A stretch of DNA of 64,000 nt from the NCBI RefSeq assembly GCF_024220585.1, contig NZ_JAMXKF010000009.1, positions 124,001 through 188,000 on the forward strand, read 5' to 3'. Each line of letters starts with the position of its first letter. Position 1 is the first letter of the stretch. A program made the position numbers and the translations under genes. Positions 47,017-56,520 of the stretch are shown here, one piece after another. This DNA is from Dyadobacter diqingensis. Lineage in GTDB: Bacteria; Bacteroidota; Bacteroidia; Cytophagales; Spirosomataceae. The notes under the pieces were generated by a model that had not been told where the DNA came from, searched no databases, and was given only the letters and a program-made list of their open reading frames with translations.

Positions 47017-47935
47017 TCGCCGGGACTTCCTGAAAAGCGGCAGTGCGGCTGCTGCTTTCTTTGCATTAAGCCCGTTTGCTGCTTTTGCTAAGGACGAAAC
47101 GGTACAGCTTACCATTTTACATACCAATGACGTTCATAGCCGCATCGAACCTTTTCCTATGGATGGTTCCAGAAATCAGGGCCTGGGTGGTGTGGCCAGA
47201 AGGGCAGCGCTTGTGAAAAAAATCCGGGCCGAACAAAAAAATGTGCTTTTGCTGGACGCAGGGGATATATTTCAGGGAACACCATACTTCAATATGTTTG
47301 GCGGTGAGCTGGAAATGAAGCTGATGAGCGATATGGGTTACGACGCCGCAACCCTGGGAAATCATGATTTTGATAATGGTATTGCCGGTTTTGTAAAACA
47401 AATGCCGCACGCGAAATTTCCGTTTCTTGTCAGTAACTATGATTTCAATAACACGGAACTTAAAGGCAGAACACAGCCCTATAAGATCTTTAAAAAGCAG
47501 GGCTTGAAAATTGGTGTATTTGGGATTGGGATTGAGCTCGCCGGTTTGGTGGATAAAAAAAATTACGGGGATATTGTTTATCAGGATCCGATAGCAAAAG
47601 CCAATGAAACGGCAGCAATTCTTAAAAATGATCACCATTGTGACCTGGTTATTTGCCTTTCACATCTGGGATATAAATACAAGGAGGAAAAGGTATCCGA
47701 CCAGATTCTGGCGAAATCAACGCGGAATATTGATCTGATTATCGGTGGGCATACGCATACCTTCATGAAGGCGCCGGAAGACATAAAAAATCTTGACGGG
47801 AAAATTACAACGGTCAATCAGGTTGGTTTTGCCGGCATTAACCTGGGGAGACTGGATTATTTCTTCCAAAAAGGAACAGGGAAACGCCTGATGACGGCTG
47901 CTGTTTGTCCTGTACATGAGTACGGGTTGGTGTAA
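46988..47935 (+). CDS. 5'-nucleotidase N-terminal metallophosphatase domain protein
   Basis: A 315-residue enzyme with a Tat signal (NRRDFLKSGSAAAAFFALSP). The calcineurin-type metal motifs are LTILHTNDVHSR (D, H), DAGDIFQGTPYF (GD), LGNHDFD (GNHD), CLSHLGYK and GGHTHTF. It would cleave phosphate from nucleotides or similar esters outside the cytoplasm. It overlaps the C-terminal-domain lipoprotein gene by 29 nt and is followed by a strong terminator, so the two form a complete operon. Confidence 0.9.
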   Translation: MEELLLSTTNRRDFLKSGSAAAAFFALSPFAAFAKDETVQLTILHTNDVHSRIEPFPMDGSRNQGLGGVARRAALVKKIRAEQKNVLLLDAGDIFQGTPYFNMFGGELEMKLMSDMGYDAATLGNHDFDNGIAGFVKQMPHAKFPFLVSNYDFNNTELKGRTQPYKIFKKQGLKIGVFGIGIELAGLVDKKNYGDIVYQDPIAKANETAAILKNDHHCDLVICLSHLGYKYKEEKVSDQILAKSTRNIDLIIGGHTHTFMKAPEDIKNLDGKITTVNQVGFAGINLGRLDYFFQKGTGKRLMTAAVCPVHEYGLV

Positions 47936-47966
47936 TACGCTGCCATTCAGGTAGGCTGAAAAATAT

Positions 47967-48003
47967 AAAAGGGACTTGCTGATAACAGTGAAGTCCCTTT
48001 TTC
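47967..48003. terminator. Bidirectional terminator
   Basis: AAAAGGGACTT and AAGTCCCTTTT (11 bp, 13-base loop) followed by T on the plus and preceded by A. It lies between the phosphatase gene (plus) and the EthD gene (minus). Confidence 0.85.
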
Positions 48004-48025
48004 TGCTTTGTACAAATCGAAAAAA

Positions 48026-48337
48026 CTATTCGACCCGACTGATCTGCATCTCAGGTATAACCGATGTGAAGTTTGAAATGTCTCCGATCAGCGTTGCGCC
48101 TTCGGCAGCCAGCCCATCCTGCAACGATTGAAGGTCAGGGAAAAAGATCCCGCAAATAACCGCATAAGGTGGCTCCGATCCGGGAGCCGGTCCGGAAATC
48201 CCTATTTCCACATCTACTTTAACCAATCCGAAGGGACCCAGTAATTCTTTCAGCAGGGGTGTATGCACTTCAAGGTAATAGGCGACGTTAAAGTCGTCTT
48301 CGGCGGTACGCGGATAAATAACAGTTACTTTGAACAT
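48026..48337 (-). CDS. EthD family protein
   Basis: A 103-residue ferredoxin-like-fold protein. MFKVTVIYPRTAEDDFNVAY (with FD/FN-x-x-YYLE-x-H) and the end DISNFTSVIPEMQISRV are diagnostic of EthD, first seen with an ether-degrading P450, elsewhere of unknown role. It stands alone, convergent with the phosphatase operon and divergent from the NamZ gene. Confidence 0.88.
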   Translation of the reverse strand: MFKVTVIYPRTAEDDFNVAYYLEVHTPLLKELLGPFGLVKVDVEIGISGPAPGSEPPYAVICGIFFPDLQSLQDGLAAEGATLIGDISNFTSVIPEMQISRVE

Positions 48338-48421
48338 AGGGCAGGTTGTTTAAAGTGTGATAAGTATTTACTTTGAAGGTAATCAATAAAAGCTGTTTTC
48401 AAATTTTAAAAAACGAATGCC

Positions 48422-49594
48422 ATGTCTGTTCGGTTCGGCGTTGATATTTTCCTTGAAAAAGTTTCTGCGTATAGTGGTATTCGGTTTGGTTTTGTAACCA
48501 ATCATGCTGCAACGACTTCATTTTACCAACCTTCAAGAGCGGCTTTGCTGGCGGCTGGATTTAAAATTTTCAGATTATTCTCGCCGGAACACGGCCTGGA
48601 TACGATTGGTGAAGATGGGAAACTGATGAGTAATGGTATCGACGAATTCACCGGTTTGCCAGTCATCAGCTTGTATGGTGATAAGTTAGGGCCTGCTTTG
48701 GATGATATTGGAGATCTGGACGCGATTTTGCTGGATTTACCTGATATCGGCAGCCGGTTTTATACTTATCTGTGGACGTTGACTTATGTGATGGAGTCGT
48801 GTAGTCAACATCGCAAGCCGCTTATTATTCTTGACAGGCCGAATCCTATTTCGGGAAACCTGAGACTGGCGGAGGGACCGATGCTCGATGAAACGTCGTG
48901 TAGTTCTTTCATTGGAAGGTGGAATATGCCGTTGCGCCATTCCTGTACTTTGGGAGAACTGGCCACTTATTGGAAGTCGGAAAGGTTTCCTCACTTACAG
49001 CTTGAAGTTATCCGGAGTGAAGGATGGCATCGTTTATCTTTTCAACAAGACTGGCAGCAATCATTTATCCCTGCTTCACCGGCCATGACAAGTCTGGAGG
49101 CTGCTTTACTTTATCCCGGTTTGGGTTTATTGGAAGCCACCAATCTGAGCGAAGGCCGGGGCACTGCTGCGCCTTTCAAAATTGCAGGCGCACCGTGGAT
49201 GAAAACAAAGTTGTTGGTTGAATGTTTCAACCAGTTAGCGTTGCCAGGATTAGTTTTACGGAGTATAACGTTTACACCAGCAGGAGGAAAATACAGAGAT
49301 GAACTTTGTCATGGCGTAATGTTTCATGTAACAGACCGGGAAATTTTCAGACCCGTTTTGGCAGCATTGCTGTTCATAAAAATGGTGAAAGATATGCATC
49401 CTGATCATTTTCAGTGGGCTCCATATCCGACACACGTAAATCCGACGGGCGAAAACCATCTGGATTTATTAACCGGTATTCCGAAAGCGACATTATTATT
49501 TGAAAAATCCTGGGAGGTATTTAACGAAATTATCCCGCCGCTCCTTTCCGTGGAAGAATGGCACGACAGGATAAAGCCGTATCTTTTATATTGA
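48422..49594 (+). CDS. Exo-beta-N-acetylmuramidase NamZ-type protein (DUF1343)
   Basis: A 390-residue DUF1343 protein: GFVTNHAATT, RLFSPEHGLDTIGEDG, LPVISLYGDKLGPAL, LLDLPDIGSRFYTYLWTL, LIILDRPNPISGNLRLAEGP and LSEGRGTAAPFKIAGAPWM are the conserved blocks. NamZ cuts single MurNAc residues from the non-reducing ends of peptidoglycan fragments, a cell-wall recycling reaction of Bacteroidota. I see no signal peptide here although many family members are exported, so it may act in the cytoplasm. No MurNAc catabolic genes are next to it. Confidence 0.9.
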   Translation: MSVRFGVDIFLEKVSAYSGIRFGFVTNHAATTSFYQPSRAALLAAGFKIFRLFSPEHGLDTIGEDGKLMSNGIDEFTGLPVISLYGDKLGPALDDIGDLDAILLDLPDIGSRFYTYLWTLTYVMESCSQHRKPLIILDRPNPISGNLRLAEGPMLDETSCSSFIGRWNMPLRHSCTLGELATYWKSERFPHLQLEVIRSEGWHRLSFQQDWQQSFIPASPAMTSLEAALLYPGLGLLEATNLSEGRGTAAPFKIAGAPWMKTKLLVECFNQLALPGLVLRSITFTPAGGKYRDELCHGVMFHVTDREIFRPVLAALLFIKMVKDMHPDHFQWAPYPTHVNPTGENHLDLLTGIPKATLLFEKSWEVFNEIIPPLLSVEEWHDRIKPYLLY

Positions 49595-49605
49595 AAAATA
49601 ACAGG

Positions 49606-50835
49606 TTAATGAATCATGCCACCGTCAGCGCCCGCTTCAACTTCTATCGTTTGTGCAATGGTTTTTCGTCCGATCAACAATACGCAAAGTGCAAGTAACG
49701 AGGAACCTGCCATGGCGGCCGTCATAGGCAAAGTGGATGGTTCTTCAAATAAACTGATCGCCACCGAAATTAACGCACCCATACCCATTTGAATGGCACC
49801 CATCAGAGCGGAAGCGCTTCCGGCATTTTTGGAAAAGGGCGCCAGGGAAAGTGCGGCCGCATTCGGGTTTGTAAGGCCGATGCAGCAAAGGAAGAGGAAT
49901 AACAGAACGATCGTGGGTGCGAGTGTCAGCAATCCGTTAAAGGAAGCAAAAACCAGTGTAAAACTGACAATCAACTGGCAGATCAAAGCTGTGTTGATAA
50001 TTTGCTCACTTTTATATTTTCTCAGGAGCAGCGTGTTAAACTGACTTGCGCCAATAAATCCAACCGATAACAATGCGAAAATCCAGCCATAAACTTTTTC
50101 ATCCGTGTGAAATACTTCCATAAAAACCAGTGGCGAACCGGAAACATAGGCAAACAACCCTGAAAATGCGATGGCGCCGGTAAACGAATAAGTATAAAAC
50201 TGAGGCTCACGGATTACAGATAAGAAGTTGAGGATGATTGGCCGTGGTTTCAGAGAAAGAGATGTGTCGGGTTTGAAACTATCCGGGAGCCACAACACCG
50301 TCGCCGCCAGAATGGCCACACCCATACCTGTAAGGATCAGAAAAACAACTTGCCAGCCGAATGCCGCCGTGACATAACCGCCCAGCGTGGGTGCGATCAT
50401 GGGTGAAGCACCGACCACAAGCATCAGCAGAGAGAATACTTTTGCACTGTCTTTAACCGGAAAAAGATCCCGAACCATGGCCACAGAAGCCACCGCCGCT
50501 GCACAACTCCCAATGGCCTGAATAAAACGCATGACAATCAGCATGTCGATGCTGGTTGAAAGTGCACAGCCCACCGAGGCAAGGATGTAGACGGTTAACC
50601 CAATAAAAAGTGGCTTTTTTCTTCCAAATCTGTCCAGCAACGGCCCGTACAGCAATTGCCCTGCGGAAATACCAATAAAGAAACCTGACAATGAAAGAGA
50701 TACTTTGGAAGCGGTTGTATGCAGGTCTTTTGCAATGGCCGGGAATCCGGGGAGGTACATATCAATAGAAAAAGGACCCAGTGCAGTAAGGCTTCCTAAT
50801 ATCAAAATCAGGAAGAAATATGTTCTATTATTCAT
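49606..50835 (-). CDS. Bcr/CflA family multidrug efflux transporter (MFS)
   Basis: A 409-residue transporter with 12 membrane segments. The early ALGPFSIDMYLPGFPAIAKD, the motif A region GPLLDRFGRKKPLFIGLTVY and FIQAIGSCAAAVASVAMVRD are typical of the Bcr/CflA drug-proton antiporters in the inner membrane. It is convergent with the NamZ gene, with 11 nt between the stops. Confidence 0.92.
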   Translation of the reverse strand: MNNRTYFFLILILGSLTALGPFSIDMYLPGFPAIAKDLHTTASKVSLSLSGFFIGISAGQLLYGPLLDRFGRKKPLFIGLTVYILASVGCALSTSIDMLIVMRFIQAIGSCAAAVASVAMVRDLFPVKDSAKVFSLLMLVVGASPMIAPTLGGYVTAAFGWQVVFLILTGMGVAILAATVLWLPDSFKPDTSLSLKPRPIILNFLSVIREPQFYTYSFTGAIAFSGLFAYVSGSPLVFMEVFHTDEKVYGWIFALLSVGFIGASQFNTLLLRKYKSEQIINTALICQLIVSFTLVFASFNGLLTLAPTIVLLFLFLCCIGLTNPNAAALSLAPFSKNAGSASALMGAIQMGMGALISVAISLFEEPSTLPMTAAMAGSSLLALCVLLIGRKTIAQTIEVEAGADGGMIH

Positions 50836-50968
50836 TTTTTAAAATGTATTATTTTTTGTTTAAAGTCTATTGCAGAAAAAAAATCTAGTTAACCGGAATT
50901 TACTTGTAGATTAATGTTGTTAATTTGTAGAATTAGTTGTAACATGTTGTTTATGAGTTATTAATTAG

Positions 50969-50998
50969 TTGTAGAAGTTAAACTAACTGTTAACTTTG
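50969..50998 (+). promoter_or_regulatory. Bacteroidetes-type promoter of the hybrid kinase gene
   Basis: TTG at 50969-50971, 19 bases, TAACTTTG at 50991-50998, 24 bases before the ATG. The -7 box is perfect (TAnnTTTG), the -33 box partial (GTTG). Confidence 0.6.
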
Positions 50999-51022
50999 AT
51001 ACCTTAATTACGAATCTCAACA

Positions 51023-53164
51023 ATGAAAAGCGATATAAAAACGGTATCTCTTAAATCTTTTGCCTGGACGATAACCCTAATTTTAATACTAGCATCTTTT
51101 GTATTTTTAACGCTGATCACCAATTCAAAGTCAGATATTGTTCAGCATAATATACGTGTCCTGCAAAATGGCGATAACAATTACCGCCGGATAGATACCT
51201 GTATTTCCGTTTTATACGTGGCGGAGAATAACAGCAGGCTGTACGCGATTACCGCTGACTCCCAATACCTGGATAAGTACACAACGCAGATGAAAACAGT
51301 TTCATCGATCCTGACTCAATTTCAGGAGGAGAAGAAAAAACAGTCATTTTTTTCCAGTTTGTATCTTCCTGAGTTGCTATTGAGCAAACAATTGAAAAAC
51401 GAGGAGTTTATCTCTCTGAAAAAAATGGTTGACAGCCTGCTTACATTTCAGGCACCTAAAAAAGTGCTGGAATTACCGAGAAACAGCAAACCTTTTACTG
51501 TCAAAACAATCAGGAAAATTGCAAAGACGGATTCGGTTGCAATTACGCCTGCAAAGGTGAAAAAGAGGTTATGGAGAAGACTGGTTGAAGCGGTTTCCAA
51601 TAAATCGGACGACAGCAGCAATGTGAAGGTGAGGGCGATGAGATCTTATCTGACGATCGAAGACTCGCTCGCGCTGGTCATGCGAAAATCGGAATATCAG
51701 AGTGCGAAAATGATTCAGGGGAATCTCGAACTGGCGCGTATCAGACTGAATAAGGCTGAGCTTGAGTTGCTTGGAATTAACAATCGAATATTTTCAAACC
51801 TTCAGTCGGCGTTGAAAGCGTTGCGAAATGAAGAGGTGAACAATGTGGAAACGTTGAGAATGTCATTATTATTACAGACTTCCGATAAAATGGCAGAACT
51901 TAATCAGCTGTCGTGGGGGAACATCGCTGTGGTGCTGATATTAACGCTGATGATCATCTGGAATATCATCCGGTTATATAAAAGTGAACGTACAATCCTG
52001 GAATACAGTAACCTTGCTGTGAAATCAGCGAAACGAAAAGGCGATTTTCTATCACATGTCTCGCACGAAATCCGAACGCCGCTTAACGCCATCATCGGTT
52101 TTTCACGACAGATCGGTGAGGAAAAACTAACACCGGAGCTACGTTCAAAGGTTAAGGCAATCAGAAATTCTTCTGATGTGCTGTTGATGCTCGTGAACGA
52201 GATCCTTGATTTTTCCAAGTTTGAGAGTGGTAAGATCAAGCTGATCATTCACCAGTTCCACCCGCTTGAAATGCTGCAAGGCGTGGTAAGTATGCTGTCG
52301 ATACTGGCTGATAATAAGGAGATTAAATTGACTGAAAAATTTGAACTGGATGCGAAGCTCATGCTCAATGGAGATGATTTTCGGTTGAAACAGGTTGTTA
52401 TTAATCTGCTTACGAATGCGATTAAATTTACGCCGGTGCGCGGGCAGATCAATATCCACGCCGTATTTGAGAAAACAGCGGATAAAGAACAGGGGATATT
52501 GAAAATTATGGTACAGGACAGCGGGGTGGGTATTGCCAATAAAAACCTGAAAAAGATTTTTGAAGATTTTACGCAGATTGAAACACCGGACGATCCGTCG
52601 AGGGAATTAGGAACCGGGCTTGGTCTACCGATCAGCAAAAGAATTGTAGATCTTTACAAAGGGAGTATCAGCGTAAAAAGCGAGCTAGGGAAAGGGTCTG
52701 TTTTTACGGTCGAAGTGCCTTTGGATATCGCGAAAGCCGTAGCAGTTGTCAACCATGAACAGACGGATCTGCCTGTCATCGCTTCTCTTTTAAAAAATAA
52801 GAGAATTCTGCTGGTTGATGATATAAAGATCAATTTGCTGATGTTAAGCCGGTTTATGGATAAAAATGCCGTACGATACGATCTTGCGTCGGATGGCGAA
52901 GAGGCTTACAAATTATTTAAATCAGCTCAGTATGATCTGATCATTACGGACGTGCAAATGCCGAAAATGGATGGCCTTCAATTGACAAAACTGATCCGGG
53001 ATGATGAAGACAATAGAAAATCAGCAATCCCTGTTATCGGCTACACCGGAAATGTGTCAGAGGAAGAAAGATTGAAATGTTTGAGCATAGGGATGAATGA
53101 TTTATTGGCAAAACCTTTCACAGAGAATGATCTGATAGAGGTTTTGACCCGGGTTATTTTTTAA
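51023..53164 (+). CDS. Hybrid sensor histidine kinase with receiver domain
   Basis: A 713-residue inner-membrane sensor. Membrane segments are at 15-33 and 300-317, with a helical extracytoplasmic sensor of about 265 residues between. The cytoplasmic part has HisKA (SHVSHEIRTPLNAIIGF, phospho-His 348), HATPase_c with NLLTNAIKFTP (N box), DSGVGI (G1) and GTGLGLPISK (G2), then a receiver domain with phospho-Asp 643 in DLIITDVQMPKMDG and Lys in LAKPF. No DNA-binding domain or Hpt is present in the gene, and no partner regulator is next to it. Confidence 0.93.
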   Translation: MKSDIKTVSLKSFAWTITLILILASFVFLTLITNSKSDIVQHNIRVLQNGDNNYRRIDTCISVLYVAENNSRLYAITADSQYLDKYTTQMKTVSSILTQFQEEKKKQSFFSSLYLPELLLSKQLKNEEFISLKKMVDSLLTFQAPKKVLELPRNSKPFTVKTIRKIAKTDSVAITPAKVKKRLWRRLVEAVSNKSDDSSNVKVRAMRSYLTIEDSLALVMRKSEYQSAKMIQGNLELARIRLNKAELELLGINNRIFSNLQSALKALRNEEVNNVETLRMSLLLQTSDKMAELNQLSWGNIAVVLILTLMIIWNIIRLYKSERTILEYSNLAVKSAKRKGDFLSHVSHEIRTPLNAIIGFSRQIGEEKLTPELRSKVKAIRNSSDVLLMLVNEILDFSKFESGKIKLIIHQFHPLEMLQGVVSMLSILADNKEIKLTEKFELDAKLMLNGDDFRLKQVVINLLTNAIKFTPVRGQINIHAVFEKTADKEQGILKIMVQDSGVGIANKNLKKIFEDFTQIETPDDPSRELGTGLGLPISKRIVDLYKGSISVKSELGKGSVFTVEVPLDIAKAVAVVNHEQTDLPVIASLLKNKRILLVDDIKINLLMLSRFMDKNAVRYDLASDGEEAYKLFKSAQYDLIITDVQMPKMDGLQLTKLIRDDEDNRKSAIPVIGYTGNVSEEERLKCLSIGMNDLLAKPFTENDLIEVLTRVIF

Positions 53165-53247
53165 TTATTTTCACAGGAAGCAACTTGTAACGCAGGAAAC
53201 ACATCTGCTTTACAGCCATGAAAATTTTATAATTTTAAAGTACCTAT

Positions 53248-56034
53248 ATGCACAACCGTTCTATTCCCGCTTTCTTATTCTTTCTCCTGCTTGTCACTCA
53301 GAGTTTTTCACAAACCGGTATTTTATCGACTGGTGTGAAAGGTGTCATTAAAACTAAAAAGGGAGAACCTCTTCCGTTTGCCGCCATTGTGGTGAAAGGT
53401 ACCGATATCAGTACGATTTCTAATGAAGAAGGCAAATACCAGCTCGATCTTAAACCGGGTTATTATGAGATTATCTTCCAGTACCTCGGGTTTAAAACAG
53501 GGCAGAAAGCTTTTACCATTGAAAACAGGATGGAAACTTTTGACCTGACCATGGAAGAGCAGGCCTATAATCTGGGCGAGGTGCGGATCGGGAATAAAGG
53601 TGAAGATCCGGCTTATACCATTATGCGAAGGGCCATTGCAAAAAGCCGTTATCATTTTTTGCAGGTGGAAAGTTATACGGCCAAAGCCTATTCGAAATCA
53701 TCCTTTGTGATCACTGACCTGCCCCTGGAATTTCTGTACAAAAAGGAATTGAAGGAAATGGAAAAGGAGTCGAACTTTAAAAAGGGCGTTCCTATTTTAA
53801 ATGAGAGTGTTTCGGAGGTAACTTTTCGTCAGCCGAATTCGTATAAACAGCGGGTAATCGCGGCGCGGAACAGCCAGGATAAAAGCTTTGCCAACGCGAA
53901 CCAGTATTTTCTGACCAGTTTTTATCAGCCGGAAGTGGTAAAAGCCGTGTCTCCATTATCGCCGCGGGCTTTTACTTATTACAAGTTTGAATACGAGGGG
54001 AGCTTTCGGGAAAACGGTGTTGAAATCAATAAGATCAAAGTAACTCCGAGATCGTATGGAGAGGGCGTTTACCGAGGGACTATTTATATTACCGAGAATT
54101 TGTGGAGTATTTACAGTCTGAATCTACAAACGGTCAATACTGGTTTTAATATCGAAATCAAGCAGGTTTATAGTCCCGTACAGGGTGTTTGGATGCCGAT
54201 AAATCAGCAATTTCATGTAAACGGAGGGATTTACGGTATCAAGGGAAAAGGTGATCTGGTTATTTCACAGACTTTTTCCAAACTGAAAGTTAACCCGGCT
54301 TTTCAGGCAGATATTGTTGTTGTTGACGGTAAGAAAGAAAAAGAAGAGGCCAGGAAAATTGGCTTGTCGTCGCGAGAGATCAAGTCTCAGAAACTGGAAG
54401 AGGTGGTGAGCAAGCAGAAAGAATTTTCTGCCAAGAACCTCAAAAAGCTGATGAAGGAATATGAAAAACAGGATCTGAAAAAGAAAGAGGAAAAAGGAGA
54501 GGATATTGATCTGAATTTTACCAGAAATGATTCCACCTCGGTGGATTCGATGGCAGGCAACAGGAGTATGGCTTTCTGGGATTCGATTCGCTCGGTTCCG
54601 TTGACGGTCGCTGAGGTGAAAAGTTATAACAGACTGGACAGCATTATCGTCATGAAAGAGGGTACGCAAGAGCAGCGTGACGGCCTGATCATTGCCAAAG
54701 CAGACACTACCAAAAAGAAAGGAGGCTCGGATTTTCTTGGTAATCTGCTGACTGGACATACGTTTCGTTTAGGCAAAAAAAGCCCGTGGAGGCTGGAATA
54801 CGTCAGCCCGCTTTTGGGGTTGCAGGTTAATACAGTGGAAGGTTGGGTGCTGAATGGCGGAGGTTTTAAACTGAAATATAAAAAAGGCAGCCAGCCGAAA
54901 AAGGAAACAGACGAAATCCATATTTCCGGTAACGGAGTGAAAAGATATACTGTCAGGGATCCGGGAACATGGACTTTTAGCGGATTAACGCGTTATTCAT
55001 TTGCCCGGGAGAAGTTGTTTGCAACCGGCGTTGTGGATTATAACTGGAAGCAAAATGCAATTATGATGTCGGGTGGAAAAACGGTGTCGCAGTTTAACGC
55101 TGAAAACCCGATGCATCCGATCCTCAACAGTTTGACGACGTTATTTCTGGAAAGAAATTTTATCAAGATCTATGAGAAGAACTTTGTCAGACTGGATTTT
55201 AGAACCAGTCGTGAAAATGAGCATTTTGAATTGAAAGCAAACATCGAATACGCCAACCGTCGGGCGTTGTCCAATAGAAGCAACACCAATCCTTACAGCT
55301 GGATTGACTGGAAAAAAAGGACATTTACCTCCAATATTCCTGTTAATGAGGAGCTGGCAGATGAATCCGGTACCAGGCTTACCGACAAACTGGGGCAACG
55401 GGCATTAACGGTGGGCTTGTCGGCCTATTACAAACCATGGCAGAAATACCGTACGCAAAAGGGAAAGACAACATTTTATGATGACGATTCACCAAAACTT
55501 TCGGTCAGTTACCGGAAGGGGATTGATGTTTTTGGGAGCGACGTGAATTTTGACTTTGTGCAGGTGGGAATAGCACATGGATTTGATATCGGTGTGCGAA
55601 GCAAGTTAAGTTATAAAGTGGCCGCCGGTGCATTTTTAAACGGCAGAAATGTGCAGTTTCCGGATTTTCAGCATTTTGCAGGGAACCAGTTTTTCTTCCA
55701 GTATGGCGATCCGGTTGGAACATTCCGGATGCTCGATTATTATCGTTACAGTACTTCGGAGCGATTTGTGGAAGCACACGCATTGGCCGAGTTACGTAAA
55801 TTTTTGCTCACGCAGATTACCTGGTTCCGGATTATGGGGATTAAGGAGAACTTTTTTGCGCATTACCTGGGCACGCCCGACTCGAATCATTATGGAGAGC
55901 TGGGTTACGCGCTGGATGTTGGCATTCGTTTTCCTTTCCGGGTAGAGGTTGCTAACAGTTTTGAAGGTTTTAAATACAAACACACGGTGTTCCGAATTGG
56001 CACGACGATGAATTTTTCTTTTGGAAAAAAATAA
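53248..56034 (+). CDS. DUF5686/carboxypeptidase-like regulatory domain outer-membrane protein
   Basis: A 928-residue exported protein (signal IPAFLFFLLLVTQSFSQ). Residues about 28-115 form a CarboxypepD_reg-like domain (GVKGVIKTKKGEPLPFAAIV, then ISNEEGKYQLDLKPG and YLGFKTGQKAF). The rest is DUF5686: RRAIAKSRYHFLQVESYTAK, YRGTIYITENLWSIYSLNLQ and a long C-terminal beta-barrel-like part ending in FRIGTTMNFSFGKK. It is a surface or outer-membrane protein of Bacteroidota with unknown role. A strong terminator follows. Confidence 0.9.
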   Translation: MHNRSIPAFLFFLLLVTQSFSQTGILSTGVKGVIKTKKGEPLPFAAIVVKGTDISTISNEEGKYQLDLKPGYYEIIFQYLGFKTGQKAFTIENRMETFDLTMEEQAYNLGEVRIGNKGEDPAYTIMRRAIAKSRYHFLQVESYTAKAYSKSSFVITDLPLEFLYKKELKEMEKESNFKKGVPILNESVSEVTFRQPNSYKQRVIAARNSQDKSFANANQYFLTSFYQPEVVKAVSPLSPRAFTYYKFEYEGSFRENGVEINKIKVTPRSYGEGVYRGTIYITENLWSIYSLNLQTVNTGFNIEIKQVYSPVQGVWMPINQQFHVNGGIYGIKGKGDLVISQTFSKLKVNPAFQADIVVVDGKKEKEEARKIGLSSREIKSQKLEEVVSKQKEFSAKNLKKLMKEYEKQDLKKKEEKGEDIDLNFTRNDSTSVDSMAGNRSMAFWDSIRSVPLTVAEVKSYNRLDSIIVMKEGTQEQRDGLIIAKADTTKKKGGSDFLGNLLTGHTFRLGKKSPWRLEYVSPLLGLQVNTVEGWVLNGGGFKLKYKKGSQPKKETDEIHISGNGVKRYTVRDPGTWTFSGLTRYSFAREKLFATGVVDYNWKQNAIMMSGGKTVSQFNAENPMHPILNSLTTLFLERNFIKIYEKNFVRLDFRTSRENEHFELKANIEYANRRALSNRSNTNPYSWIDWKKRTFTSNIPVNEELADESGTRLTDKLGQRALTVGLSAYYKPWQKYRTQKGKTTFYDDDSPKLSVSYRKGIDVFGSDVNFDFVQVGIAHGFDIGVRSKLSYKVAAGAFLNGRNVQFPDFQHFAGNQFFFQYGDPVGTFRMLDYYRYSTSERFVEAHALAELRKFLLTQITWFRIMGIKENFFAHYLGTPDSNHYGELGYALDVGIRFPFRVEVANSFEGFKYKHTVFRIGTTMNFSFGKK

Positions 56035-56064
56035 TATCCCGGCGTCGGGATTAGTCTAAAAAGT

Positions 56065-56107
56065 AAAACTCAACTTTTGGGAACAGGCTCCTGAAAGTTG
56101 AGTTTTT
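56065..56107. terminator. Terminator after the DUF5686 gene
   Basis: AAAACTCAACTTT and AAAGTTGAGTTTT (13 bp) around a 16-base loop, followed by T. It lies between the DUF5686 gene (plus) and the PhnA-like gene (minus) and can serve both. Confidence 0.88.
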
Positions 56108-56138
56108 ATATTTTGAATGAAAACAGAGTTAAACCGGA

Positions 56139-56348
56139 TTACATTTTCTGTACAAACATCGTTTTCAAAACCATTACGGTTTTTTCTACTTTGCCTTCAA
56201 TTTCTTCCTCGTCATCGGTAAGACGTATATTTTTAACCACCGTTCCTCTTTTCAACGTGGTGGACGAACCCCTAACTTTTAAATCTTTGATCAACTTTAC
56301 CGAATCGCCTTCTGCAAGCAGTGTGCCGTTGCTATCTTTAACTTCCAT
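56139..56348 (-). CDS. Short PhnA/YjdM-type protein
   Basis: From MEVKDSNGTLLAEGDSVKLI (start 56348) a 69-residue protein equal to the C-terminal PhnA/YjdM domain: KDLKVRGSSTTLKRGTVVKN, IRLTDDEEEIEGKVEKTVMV and VLKTMFVQK. The N-terminal zinc ribbon of the E. coli protein is missing, which is usual for the Bacteroidota form. Despite the name no phosphonate function is proven for the family. The frame is open upstream into the hxlA gene region, but that part is not coding for this protein. Confidence 0.85.
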   Translation of the reverse strand: MEVKDSNGTLLAEGDSVKLIKDLKVRGSSTTLKRGTVVKNIRLTDDEEEIEGKVEKTVMVLKTMFVQKM

Positions 56349-56469
56349 GAATTTTTTATTGATTGGAACAATGTTCAATGTGGCGCAAAGGTAAGGAAAA
56401 CCGTGAAGATTGGCTTTCCTGAACTGGTCGGAAGGCGGATAACTGACATAAATCATATTTGTGTACATA

Positions 56470-56502
56470 AAAAAGCTGCTGCCGGAACCGGCAACAGCTT
56501 TT
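56470..56502 (-). terminator. Terminator of the hxl operon
   Basis: A 15-bp stem with one mismatch (AAAAGCTGCTGCCGG and CCGGCAACAGCTTTT), two-base loop, followed on the minus strand by TTATG after a T-run. It begins 18 nt after the stop of the hexulose-phosphate synthase gene. Confidence 0.85.
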
Positions 56503-56520
56503 ATCCTGGAAATATATTCC

